Notes under the pieces: generated by a model
Told to the model about the DNA's origin: nothing
The model's input: only the letters and a program-made list of their open reading frames with translations
Database searches by the model: none
Shown here: positions 6,400 through 13,127 of the stretch, in pieces
Position numbering within the stretch: position 1 is the first letter of the stretch
How the letters are laid out: every line of letters begins with the position of its first letter
NCBI GenBank assembly: GCA_035542155.1
Contig: DATKLX010000036.1
Location: forward strand, 1 to 16,408
Source of the DNA: DATKLX01 sp035542155
GTDB taxonomy: Bacteria > Chloroflexota > Anaerolineae > Anaerolineales > Anaerolineaceae
Reading direction: 5' to 3'
DNA length: 16,408 nt
Position numbers and translations under genes: made by a program

Positions 6400-7200
6400 A
6401 TGCTGGCAAAACGTATCATTCCCTGTCTGGATATCCGCGATGGGCGCGTAGTGAAGGGCGTCCATTTCGTCAACCTGCGCGACGCAGGCGACCCGGTCGA
6501 GCAGGCCCGCACGTACGACGCCGCCGGGGCGGATGAGCTGGTCTTCCTGGACATCTCCGCCACCCCCGAAGGCCGCGCCACCGGCGTCGATGTGGTGCGC
6601 AGCGTCGCCGATCAGGTCTACATGCCTCTGGCCGTCGGCGGCGGCGTGACCGAATTGAAAGATATCCGCCGCCTGCTCCTCGCCGGCGCCGACAAGGTCA
6701 GCCTCAACTCGGCCGCGGTGCGCACCCCCGGGTTGCTGACCGAGAGCGCGCTGCAATTCGGCAGCCAGTGCATCGTCCTGGCGATCGATGCGCGCCGGGT
6801 GGAGGGTGAGGATCGCTGGGAGGTGTTCGTCAGCGGCGGGCGGGTCCCCACCGGCCTGGACGCGGTCGAATGGGCGGTCCGCGGCGTCGCCCTGGGAGCC
6901 GGGGAGATCCTGCTCACCAGTATGGACCGCGACGGGACCCTTGCCGGCTACGATATCGAGCTGACCCGCCGTGTGGCTGAAGCGGTCAATGTGCCGCTGA
7001 TCGCATCTGGAGGGGCCGGCAGGCCAGAGCACTTCATTGAAGTGCTCACCGCTGGCAAAGCCGACGCCGCCCTCGCCGCCTCTCTATTTCATGACGGATT
7101 GCTGTCTATCCCTGATCTCAAACGCGAGCTGGCTGCAAATGGCATTCCGGTTCGATTGGTGGAAAAAGATCTCACCACAGAGCCCACAGAGGAAAATTGA
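6400..7200 (+). CDS. hisF: Imidazole glycerol phosphate synthase, cyclase subunit (HisF)
   Basis: HisF uses ammonia from HisH to convert PRFAR into imidazoleglycerol phosphate and AICAR. The 266-residue barrel has catalytic Asp residues in PCLDIRDG (D11) and VLAIDARR (D130), LAVGGGV (77-83), the TSMDRDGT motif (173-180) and ASGGAG (202-207). The last ten residues (about 257-266, LTTEPTEEN) go beyond the usual HisF end after VRLVE and are encoded by CACAGAG-type repeat DNA (7172-7191). The start ATG at 6400 follows a poor ribosome site (AAAGG with a run of T), unlike its neighbours, because a repeat occupies the region upstream. The stop overlaps the next start as TTGA. Confidence 0.96.
   Translation: MLAKRIIPCLDIRDGRVVKGVHFVNLRDAGDPVEQARTYDAAGADELVFLDISATPEGRATGVDVVRSVADQVYMPLAVGGGVTELKDIRRLLLAGADKVSLNSAAVRTPGLLTESALQFGSQCIVLAIDARRVEGEDRWEVFVSGGRVPTGLDAVEWAVRGVALGAGEILLTSMDRDGTLAGYDIELTRRVAEAVNVPLIASGGAGRPEHFIEVLTAGKADAALAASLFHDGLLSIPDLKRELAANGIPVRLVEKDLTTEPTEEN
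7172..7194 (+). repeat. CACAGAG-type repeat inside the 3' end of hisF
   Basis: The sequence TCACCACAGAG followed by CCCACAGAGGAAAA matches the start of the repeat at 15960-15971. It is translated as the C-terminal tail of HisF, and its last part (AGAGGA) may serve as the ribosome binding site for hisI. Confidence 0.6.
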
Positions 7201-7538
7201 ACCACACTGAATCGAAAACCCAATCTCTCGAACCGGCGTATGATGACCGCGGATTGGTGCCGGTGATCGTGCAGGACGCTGAGACCGGCGAGGTGCTGAT
7301 GCTGGCCTGGGCCAACGCGGAGGCGCTGGCGCTCACCCGCCAAACCGGCCAGGCGCATTTCTGGTCGCGCAGGCGCGCCGAGATCTGGCGCAAGGGAGCC
7401 TCTTCCGGGAATACGCTTCAAATCGTCGAAATCCGTATCGACTGCGATCAGGACGCGCTGCTGTACCGCGTCCACCCCGCCGGCCCCGCCTGCCACACCG
7501 GCGAACGATCATGCTTTTACCGTGAACTATCGCGGTAA
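7197..7538 (+). CDS. hisI: Phosphoribosyl-AMP cyclohydrolase (HisI)
   Basis: HisI opens the purine ring of phosphoribosyl-AMP to give ProFAR. The 113-residue protein matches the single-domain form: GLVPVIVQDAETGEVLMLAW (19-38), HFWSRRR (54-60), WRKGASSGN (64-72), the acidic metal site IDCDQDALL (81-89) and the zinc-binding CHTGERSCF (99-107). I take the TTG at 7197, which overlaps the hisF stop (TTGA) and is preceded by AGAGGA at 7187-7192; there is no in-frame ATG before the conserved region. In many bacteria HisI and HisE are fused. Here they are separate genes about 90 bases apart, with a stem-loop between them. Confidence 0.95.
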   Translation: MNHTESKTQSLEPAYDDRGLVPVIVQDAETGEVLMLAWANAEALALTRQTGQAHFWSRRRAEIWRKGASSGNTLQIVEIRIDCDQDALLYRVHPAGPACHTGERSCFYRELSR

Positions 7539-7593
7539 GGGCGCAGCGGATCGTCTCAGACCCTGATTGCCGGAATGTGCCCGCTGCGCCTTT
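7537..7593 (+). other. Stem-loop between hisI and hisE
   Basis: GGCGCAGCGG (7540-7549) is the perfect reverse complement of CCGCTGCGCC (7581-7590). One G-U and two A-T pairs extend the stem to 13 pairs from 7537 to 7593, beginning inside the hisI stop codon. The loop is 31 bases, which is large for an ordinary terminator, and only TTTACATT follows. It may stabilise or process the transcript, or slow polymerase; the role is unknown. Confidence 0.6.
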
Positions 7594-7604
7594 ACATTCC
7601 CGGA

Positions 7605-7610
7605 TATAAT
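7605..7610 (+). promoter_or_regulatory. Possible -10 element upstream of hisE
   Basis: A perfect TATAAT lies 20 bases before the hisE start, with no recognisable -35 at the right distance (CGCTGC at 17-base spacing). It could be an internal promoter for hisE and the HAD gene, but chance occurrence is quite possible. The stem-loop just upstream makes a re-start of transcription here conceivable. Confidence 0.3.
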
Positions 7611-7629
7611 TCGCCATCGAGGAGACGCC

Positions 7630-7902
7630 ATGCTGGAGGAACTGTACGCCACCCTGGTCGAGCGCCGCGACCACCCCACCCCCAATTCCTACACCGCCCG
7701 CCTGCTGGCCGCCGGCGAAGACGAGATCGTCAAGAAAATCGGCGAAGAAGCCGTCGAAGTGATCCTGGCCGCCAAATCCCAGGGAGACCAGCGCCTGGTC
7801 GAGGAGATCTCCGACCTGGCCTACCACGTGCTGGTCCTGATGGTCTCGCGCGGCCTGACCCTGGCAGACATCGACCGCGAGCTGGAGAAACGCCGCCGAT
7901 GA
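7630..7902 (+). CDS. hisE: Phosphoribosyl-ATP pyrophosphohydrolase (HisE)
   Basis: HisE removes pyrophosphate from phosphoribosyl-ATP, the second step of the pathway. The 90-residue all-alpha protein shows the MazG-like pattern of the family: SYTARLLAAGEDEIVKKIGE (20-39), EEAVEVILAAK (39-49) and EEISDLAYHVLVLM (58-71), which contain the metal-binding acidic residues. The ATG at 7630 has AGGAG at 7620-7624, five bases away; an upstream in-frame extension to 7567 would cross the stem-loop region and add non-family residues, so I reject it. It overlaps the next gene by four bases (ATGA). Confidence 0.95.
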   Translation: MLEELYATLVERRDHPTPNSYTARLLAAGEDEIVKKIGEEAVEVILAAKSQGDQRLVEEISDLAYHVLVLMVSRGLTLADIDRELEKRRR

Positions 7903-9080
7903 GCCGCCGCACGGTTTTCCTCTTCGACCTGGACGGCGTCCTGGTCGAGCCGCATGGCTACCGGCTCAGCACGAAAGCCACCCTGGACTATTTCACCACG
8001 CGTATGGGTTTGTGCAGCCTCTACCCGGGCGAAGATGGGATCGCTCTCCTCGAATCGATCTCGATGACCAGCGAGTGGGACATGGTTGCCGTCATACTCG
8101 CCGCCATCTTCGACGCGCTTCAGGCTCAGGATCCCGGCCTGGTTCTCCCCGGCGATCTGCTCGCCGCCTGTGAAGCCGTGCGCGCCCGCGGCCTCCACCC
8201 GCCCGAGATCGATTACCACAGGCTGACCGGCATCCTTTCCCCCGCCTTTCAGCCCGGCCGCATTTACGCCAGCCTGGCCCTGGAGCTGTGCCAGCCGGAT
8301 TCGGCGGAGAAGCCCTTCCCCCACCTGGCGGGAAGCCTCTTCCTGGCGAATGTATTAGGCCACACCCGCGATCTGAGCGCGGCGACGACGCGCATTTTCC
8401 AGCATTTCGCCCTCGGCAGCCAGGCATTCACTCAGAGCTATCAACTGCCGGCTGAATTTGAGATCCCCTCGTATCTGCAGAATTACGATCGGCCGCTCCT
8501 CGATCCTATCCTGCGCGAGCGGCTCCTCGAGCGCTGGCGGGCCGGGAACATCGACCTGGCGATCTACACCCTGCGCGCCAACTCCCCTCGCCAGCCGGAC
8601 GGCCTGCCGCGCCTGGCCTTCGGGCGCGAAGCCGATCTGGTGATCGAGCCCGTTGGCTTCCAGGAGCTGCCCCTGATCGGCTATGGCGAGATCGGCGCGG
8701 CGGCATTCCAGATCGGCCGTCTCCCCGATGAGCTGTGTAAACCTTCCCCCGTCCACGCTCTCGGCGCGGTTCTCGCTGCGCTGACCCGCGAGGAGCGCCG
8801 GTCGATCCTCGCCGCCGAGCGCCTCGTCCGCCTCGGCGAGCTGGATGGAGTGAGCGATCTGTCTCTCGATCTGGAAATCCAAGTCTTCGAAGACTCTCCC
8901 GGCAGCGTCAACGCAGTGCGCCAGGTTGGGGAATTGCTCAACCGGCATGGGGGAAATGTTCGCGTGCACGCCTGGGGAATCGCCGCCAACCCGGCCAAGA
9001 TTGCCGCCCTGCGGGAAGCCGGGGCGAAAATCTGCCCGGACGTGAACCAGGCGCTGCTGAAGGCATTGGAAGTTGAGTAA
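7899..9080 (+). CDS. HAD-superfamily phosphatase, candidate histidinol-phosphate phosphatase
   Basis: This 393-residue protein has all four HAD motifs: motif I FLFDLDGVL with D10 and D12, motif II Thr in IYTLRANS (T224), motif III Lys in CKPSP (K281) and motif IV VFEDSPGS (E331, D332). About 200 residues separate motifs I and II, implying a large helical cap; the distance from motif II to III is normal. It begins ATGA, overlapping the hisE stop, so it is likely translated with the his genes. The operon contains every histidine enzyme except a recognised histidinol-phosphate phosphatase, and known enzymes for that step belong to the HAD, PHP or inositol-monophosphatase families. The inference that this fills the gap rests on coupling and family chemistry, not on similarity to a known HisN. 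Another sugar- or nucleotide-phosphate substrate is possible. Confidence 0.85.
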   Translation: MSRRTVFLFDLDGVLVEPHGYRLSTKATLDYFTTRMGLCSLYPGEDGIALLESISMTSEWDMVAVILAAIFDALQAQDPGLVLPGDLLAACEAVRARGLHPPEIDYHRLTGILSPAFQPGRIYASLALELCQPDSAEKPFPHLAGSLFLANVLGHTRDLSAATTRIFQHFALGSQAFTQSYQLPAEFEIPSYLQNYDRPLLDPILRERLLERWRAGNIDLAIYTLRANSPRQPDGLPRLAFGREADLVIEPVGFQELPLIGYGEIGAAAFQIGRLPDELCKPSPVHALGAVLAALTREERRSILAAERLVRLGELDGVSDLSLDLEIQVFEDSPGSVNAVRQVGELLNRHGGNVRVHAWGIAANPAKIAALREAGAKICPDVNQALLKALEVE

Positions 9081-9106
9081 CGGAAACTTCGGTTCGCGAC
9101 CGGATC

Positions 9107-9124
9107 CGCAAGCGAAAGCTTGCG
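9107..9124. terminator. Hairpin between convergent genes
   Basis: CGCAAGC (9107-9113) and GCTTGCG (9118-9124) form a perfect 7-pair stem closed by a GAAA tetraloop. It lies in the 44-base gap between the stops of the HAD gene (+) and the fructosamine-kinase gene (-), and ends next to the latter's TAG. No T-run follows on either strand, so termination is only a suggestion. Confidence 0.4.
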
Positions 9125-10024
9125 CTATGAAACATACCACCGGAGGACAGAGTCGACCTCTCCACCGTAGCTCTCGCCAAACAGGTTGAGGTGATTGAGC
9201 AGGTGATAGAGGTTGTACAGGTCGCGCCGCTCGCGGTAGCCCGGCTCGAGCGGCCAGACCGCCTGGTAGGCCTGGTAAAAGCGGCTTGAAAATCCCCCAA
9301 ACAGCTCGGTAAACGCCAGGTCGGCCTCGCGATCGCCGTAATAGACAGCCGGGTCGATCAAAGCGCCGCCCCGCGGCCCGGCGATCACGTTCCCACCCCA
9401 CAGGTCCCCGTGGAGCAGGGACGGCCGGCGTTCCACGCCGCCCAGCCACCGGTCGAGGCGCTCCATGAGCAGTTCCAGCCTTTGCCGGCGCCCCGTGGGT
9501 AAGCGCCCGTTGCGCCGCGCCAGCTCCGCCTGCGGCCGCAAACGCCGCTCGCAATAAAAGGTGATCCAATCCTCCTCCCAGCCGTTGCGCTGCGGCGTGC
9601 TGCCGATGTAGTTATCCTGGTCCAGGCCGTAGGCCGGCGGAGTCCGTGGAGAAAAGCCCAGCCGGTGCATTTCCGCGACCTGCTCGCCCAGGGCGGCTTG
9701 GTCCGGCTGTGGGCCATCCAGCCACTCGAGCAAAATGAAGGCCGGGCGCTGAAAGGGCGCATCATCCAGGCCCAGCACCGCCGGGACGCGCACGGTGTGG
9801 GTCTGGGCCAGCAGGGAAAGGCCATAGGCCTCGGCCGGGAACATCCCCGGCAGCGAGTCGGAATTCCACTTCAGAAAGTAGGTCTCATTTTGGGTCTGCA
9901 GGCGCATCCCGTTGTTGATGCAGCCTCCCCCCACCGGGCGCGCCGATTGGATGGGGCTCGCGTCTCCCAGGCTTTCGAGCAGGCCTTCCAGCTCGACGCG
10001 CAGAGTCTCTGGTAGACCGCTCAC
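9125..10024 (-). CDS. Fructosamine/ribulosamine kinase family protein (FN3K homologue)
   Basis: FN3K-family kinases phosphorylate the 3-hydroxyl of ketoamine adducts formed when sugars glycate amines, which destabilises the adduct. The 299-residue protein has an aminoglycoside-kinase-like fold: GGGCINNGM (32-40), YFLKWN with the ATP-binding lysine (K52), the catalytic loop LLHGDLWGGN (203-212), the metal-binding LIDPAVYYGDREADLA (222-237) and the family-typical ELFGGF and NLYHLLNHLNLFG (271-283). The GTG start at 10024 overlaps the preceding phosphatase stop (GTGA); a longer frame upstream is only the antisense shadow of that gene. Studied bacterial homologues mostly prefer ribulosamines or erythrulosamines, and that is likely here. 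Its partner gene supports a sugar-phosphate deglycation role. Confidence 0.93.
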   Translation of the reverse strand: MSGLPETLRVELEGLLESLGDASPIQSARPVGGGCINNGMRLQTQNETYFLKWNSDSLPGMFPAEAYGLSLLAQTHTVRVPAVLGLDDAPFQRPAFILLEWLDGPQPDQAALGEQVAEMHRLGFSPRTPPAYGLDQDNYIGSTPQRNGWEEDWITFYCERRLRPQAELARRNGRLPTGRRQRLELLMERLDRWLGGVERRPSLLHGDLWGGNVIAGPRGGALIDPAVYYGDREADLAFTELFGGFSSRFYQAYQAVWPLEPGYRERRDLYNLYHLLNHLNLFGESYGGEVDSVLRWYVS

Positions 10025-10485
10025 AGGCCTTGTTCCTTGCGAAGGTGCTCGAGCAGGCCTTTCGCCCCAGCCTGGATCAGGTCGTAGACGTAGTCGAAAT
10101 TGTGCGTGTAATAGGGGTCCGGGACGCTCTCGGGCTTTCCCGGGGCGAATTCCATCAGCAGGTGGACTTTCTCGGCGGGGAAGCGGGCCATATCCGACAG
10201 GTTTTCCTGGTCCATAGCCAGGATATAGTCGTAATAATAGAAATCCGCCGCGCTGATCTGCTCGGCCCGTTTGAGCGGGTCGAGTGGGATGGCGTGCCGG
10301 CGCAGCACCGCCTGGGTCCCCGGGTGGGGTGGGTCGCCCAGGTCCCACCGCGAGGTGGCTCCCGAAGCGATCTCGAAGCGATCTTCCAGCCCTGCCTCCA
10401 CGATCATCTGGCGAAATACCGCCTCCGCCATCGGCGAGCGGCAGATGTTCCCGGTGCAGACGAATAAGATGCGGACGATTTTCAC
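10021..10485 (-). CDS. Low-molecular-weight phosphatase (LMW-PTP family)
   Basis: The 154-residue protein starts with the cysteine phosphatase loop VCTGNICRS (nucleophile C10, R16) and has the general-acid Asp in VPDPYY (D123), so both catalytic elements are present. The family is best known as protein tyrosine phosphatases. However, in several bacteria, including Thermus thermophilus, a member lies directly before an FN3K homologue and was reported to dephosphorylate ribulosamine 5-phosphates, preparing them for the kinase. The gene order here is the same and the two genes overlap (GTGA), so that role is more likely than tyrosine signalling. It starts with GTG at 10485, which overlaps the DegV stop. 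Confidence 0.93.
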   Translation of the reverse strand: MKIVRILFVCTGNICRSPMAEAVFRQMIVEAGLEDRFEIASGATSRWDLGDPPHPGTQAVLRRHAIPLDPLKRAEQISAADFYYYDYILAMDQENLSDMARFPAEKVHLLMEFAPGKPESVPDPYYTHNFDYVYDLIQAGAKGLLEHLRKEQGL

Positions 10486-11339
10486 TCGGTGTACCCGACA
10501 ATCCCCAGGGCGCGGGGACCGACATGGACGCCGAGGACCGGTGTAGCCAGGGTGGAGACCATTTCTACCGGATGGTACAGCGTCCGGAAACGCTCGAAGA
10601 GTGCCTGCGCCTCGACATATGCCCCGGTATGTTGGACGGCGACGCGCAGCGGCCGGGTGACGTCGATTCTTTTCAGAAAACCCTGGAAGAGACTATCGAC
10701 CGCCTTGGCGCGCGAGCGGGTGCGCTCCCCGGCTTCCACCGTACCGGTCTCGTGGTTTAACAAAACCTGCGGTTTGAGGTCGAGCATACTACCGATAAAA
10801 TAAGCGGCCCGTCCGATTCGCCCGCCTTTGTGCAGATATTCCAGAGTATCCAGGCTGACGATCAGGACCATTTTCCGGCGAGCCGCATCCGCCGCAGCGA
10901 TAGCTTCCGCCGCGGTGCCGCCTGCTTCCAGAACGCGGACCGCAGCGAGCACCTGCCAGCCCAGCCCCATGGTCGTGTCTTTTGAATCGTACACATGGAT
11001 CGGCGCTTTGACCATCTCGCTGGCCTTTTTTGCCGATTGGATCGTTCCGCTCAATCCGCTGCTGATCGTCATCACGATGATCTCTTCCGCTCCCTCGTCA
11101 AGGGCCCGCTGGTAAGCGCGGGCGAAGTCCTGCGGGGTGGGTTGGGATGTGCCCGGCAGGACCTCGTCTCGCTGCAGGCGCTGGTAAAACGCATCGGAGG
11201 TCATTTCGACGCCGTCAACGTACTGCTGCGAACCCCAGGCAATGTACAGCGGGACGGTGCGGATTCCATATCTCTGGCGGAGGTCGGGTGGGAGGTCATT
11301 GGTGCTGTCCGTGATGAGGGAAATCTTAGATACGTTCAT
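10482..11339 (-). CDS. DegV-family fatty-acid-binding protein
   Basis: DegV/FakB-type proteins bind single fatty acids; some present them to the FakA kinase. The 285-residue protein has normal length and shows LITDSTNDLP (8-17), the TSQPTP motif (64-69), SSGLSGT (93-99), LEYLHKGGRIG (166-176) and the C-terminal HVGPRALGIVG (272-282). No FakA gene is nearby. I chose the ATG at 11339, where family similarity begins; the longer open frame reaching 11552 is made of repeat-derived sequence and is not credible. It is first in a three-gene - strand operon with four-base overlaps. Its functional link with the deglycation pair is not evident. Confidence 0.92.
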   Translation of the reverse strand: MNVSKISLITDSTNDLPPDLRQRYGIRTVPLYIAWGSQQYVDGVEMTSDAFYQRLQRDEVLPGTSQPTPQDFARAYQRALDEGAEEIIVMTISSGLSGTIQSAKKASEMVKAPIHVYDSKDTTMGLGWQVLAAVRVLEAGGTAAEAIAAADAARRKMVLIVSLDTLEYLHKGGRIGRAAYFIGSMLDLKPQVLLNHETGTVEAGERTRSRAKAVDSLFQGFLKRIDVTRPLRVAVQHTGAYVEAQALFERFRTLYHPVEMVSTLATPVLGVHVGPRALGIVGYTE

Positions 11340-11391
11340 TCCAAGTATTCCTGCCTGGCATGGATGGTGACGATCAGTCGAATGTGGAAGA

Positions 11392-11420
11392 ATTATAATC
11401 CCAACCATCTTTTTTCCGAA
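11392..11420 (-). promoter_or_regulatory. Possible promoter of the degV operon
   Basis: On the - strand a perfect TATAAT (11397-11392) lies 17 bases after TTCGGA (11420-11415), a weak -35 match. The start would fall near 11385, about 45 bases before the degV ATG. The -10 sits in the palindrome ATTATAAT, so it also reads TATAAT on the + strand (11394-11399). Confidence 0.45.
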
Positions 11421-11441
11421 TTGCCCGGTTCCTCCAGGCGA

Positions 11442-11503
11442 CCCATTGACGAAGTAACGGCCGAAGGTCGGATCTCGGTTCACAAATCCCGGTTCTCGGT
11501 TCG
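11442..11503 (+). repeat. CGGTTCTCG-type intergenic repeat, copy 2 (upstream of fba)
   Basis: CCCATTGAC, ACGG, CCGAAGGTCGG and TCTCGG occur in the same order as at 6315-6357, with a 7-base TTCTCGG unit missing, followed by TCCCGGTTCTCGG. The - strand extension of the degV frame reads through it. A third related block precedes the ABC transporter. Confidence 0.6.
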
Positions 11504-11521
11504 TGATTTTGGGGCTATAAT
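11493..11521 (+). promoter_or_regulatory. Probable promoter of fba
   Basis: A perfect TATAAT at 11516-11521 follows TTCTCG (11493-11498) with a 17-base spacer; the -35 is weak and lies in the CGGTTCTCG repeat. The -10 is enclosed by an inverted repeat, TTGGGG on the left and CCCCCAA on the right, which could be an operator or a chance feature. The expected start is near 11528. Confidence 0.55.
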
Positions 11522-11576
11522 ACCCCCAATTCGTTTTTCTCCAGATGGGCAAACCACTATTTTTCAGGAGTGTACC

Positions 11577-12533
11577 ATGATCGTCACGACCAAAAAACTA
11601 TTCGAAGCCGCCTATGGCAAGTATGCAATTGGGGCGTATAACATTAATAACCTCGAGCAAACGATGGGCCTGTTCCGGGGAAACCTGGACAGCAAGGCTC
11701 CTTTTATCATCCAGATCAGCAAGGGCGCGCGCTCGTATACCCACAAGCTGATGCTCGAAGGGCTGATCCGCAGCGCGGACCAGGTCTTCCCCGAAGCGAT
11801 CTTCGCCGTCCACCTCGACCATGGCGACGAGGAAACCTGCTACGACTGCATCAACAGCGGTTTCTACAGCTCGGTGATGATCGACGCCAGCAGTGAAAGC
11901 TTCGAGAATAACGTTGCGACTACCCGCCGGGTGGTCGAGGCCGCCCATGCCAAAGGCATCGTGGTCGAAGCCGAGCTGGGTCAACTGGGCGGTGTGGAAG
12001 AGCACGTCGCCGTCAGCGAAGCCAACGCCAAGCTGACCGACCCCGACCAGGCCAGGCAGTTCGTCGACCTCACCCACTGCGACTCGCTGGCCTGCGCGAT
12101 CGGCACCAGCCACGGCGCTTTCAAGTTCAGCGGCACCCAGGGCCTGCGTTTCGACGTGCTGGCCGAGATCCAGAAGCGTCTCCCCGGCTTCCCGCTGGTG
12201 ATGCACGGCTCCAGCTCGGTCCCCCAGGACGAGGTCGCGCGGATCAACGCCGCCGGCGGCAAGATCCAGGGAGCAAAAGGGGTGGACGATAGCCAGTTCA
12301 AGCACGCTGCGGAGCTCGGCGTGACCAAGATCAACATCGACACCGACGGCCGCCTGGTCTGGACCCGCGTCCACCGCGAATACTTCCGCGACCACCCCGA
12401 GAACTTCGACCTGCGCCCGGTCGGCAAAGTCTTCATGTCCGAATACGCCAGGTTCATCGCCGACAAGAACACCAAGTTGGGCAGCGCCGGCCAGCTCGAC
12501 GCCCTGCGCGCCATGCTTACCGTCGCGGCGTAA
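11577..12533 (+). CDS. fba: Class II fructose-bisphosphate aldolase
   Basis: This zinc-dependent aldolase cleaves fructose 1,6-bisphosphate into dihydroxyacetone phosphate and glyceraldehyde 3-phosphate, or runs in reverse for gluconeogenesis. The 318-residue protein shows the catalytic Asp and first zinc ligand in VHLDHGDE (D81, H82), EAELGQLGG (131-139), the zinc His in GTSHGAFK (H179) and in VMHGSSSVP (H210), and KINIDTDGR (251-259) near the phosphate-binding site. The ATG at 11577 has AGGAG at 11566-11570. It is monocistronic, with its own promoter and a palindromic terminator downstream. Related family members use tagatose bisphosphate, so the exact substrate is not fixed by sequence alone. 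Confidence 0.94.
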   Translation: MIVTTKKLFEAAYGKYAIGAYNINNLEQTMGLFRGNLDSKAPFIIQISKGARSYTHKLMLEGLIRSADQVFPEAIFAVHLDHGDEETCYDCINSGFYSSVMIDASSESFENNVATTRRVVEAAHAKGIVVEAELGQLGGVEEHVAVSEANAKLTDPDQARQFVDLTHCDSLACAIGTSHGAFKFSGTQGLRFDVLAEIQKRLPGFPLVMHGSSSVPQDEVARINAAGGKIQGAKGVDDSQFKHAAELGVTKINIDTDGRLVWTRVHREYFRDHPENFDLRPVGKVFMSEYARFIADKNTKLGSAGQLDALRAMLTVAA

Positions 12534-12561
12534 GTTCCCCCAATTCTCTCCACGACCAAAT

Positions 12562-12594
12562 AGACCCTGAGGGTTTTGAAAGCCCTCAGGGTCT
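12562..12594. terminator. Palindromic terminator between convergent fba and the sigma/BFN gene
   Basis: AGACCCTGAGGG (12562-12573) pairs perfectly with CCCTCAGGGTCT (12583-12594), 12 base pairs around the loop TTTTGAAAG, which can itself close partly. It lies between the two stops (12533 and 12627), so it could end transcripts from both sides. The following T-runs are poor (TTGAGT on +, TATTTGG on -). Similar CCCTGAGGG palindromes seem to be dispersed in related genomes; this is an impression, not checked. Confidence 0.65.
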
Positions 12595-12626
12595 TGAGTA
12601 CAACCAGTAGAACGATCTATTGATTC

Positions 12627-13127
12627 TCAATCCTCCTTACGCGGCTTCTCCATCCCCTTCCGAACCTCCTCCAGATAGGCCTCGAAATTCTCTCCGAGCG
12701 GCAGAGCCGCTTCTCCCAGGGACGGCTTGAACTCCGCGGCCGGTTTTGCGCTGGAGCGCATGATTTCTTCCGCCACGTACAGCGGGCTGCCCGTGCGCAC
12801 GGCCAGGGCGATGACGTCGCTTGGTCGGGCGTCGACCTCTTTCTCTCCCTGGCTGCTCTTCAGCCGGGCGATGCCGTAGAAGACCTCGTCCTTGAGGCTT
12901 TCCACCCGCGCCTCGATCAAGCTCGCGTCGAGGGCTTCGAGCAAGCTGGCGATGAAATTGAAGGTCATCGGGCGCGGGGTGGGAAAAGCGCGCAGACCGG
13001 TGGCAATGGCGGAAGCCTCGAAAGGCCCGACCCAGATCGGCAGCAGCCGGTTGCCGCCCTTTTCCAGCAGCACGACCATGTTCTTTTCGTCCATCCTGAC
13101 GATATCCGCGACAGAAACCTCGACCAT
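12627..13127 (-). CDS. Possible free-standing BFN protein from an internal start
   Basis: This is an alternative product of the preceding frame, listed because the internal ATG at 13127 has a good Shine-Dalgarno sequence (AGGAAGGG at 13139-13132) with four bases between. It would give a 166-residue protein, the usual size of BFN-family members, starting exactly where the family begins. Whether it is made in addition to, or instead of, the fusion cannot be told from sequence. Confidence 0.5.
   Translation of the reverse strand: MVEVSVADIVRMDEKNMVVLLEKGGNRLLPIWVGPFEASAIATGLRAFPTPRPMTFNFIASLLEALDASLIEARVESLKDEVFYGIARLKSSQGEKEVDARPSDVIALAVRTGSPLYVAEEIMRSSAKPAAEFKPSLGEAALPLGENFEAYLEEVRKGMEKPRKED

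Noticed and set aside
11340..11552. Extension of the DegV frame upstream
   Set aside because: It translates repeat DNA and passes through the likely degV promoter; family similarity begins at 11339.
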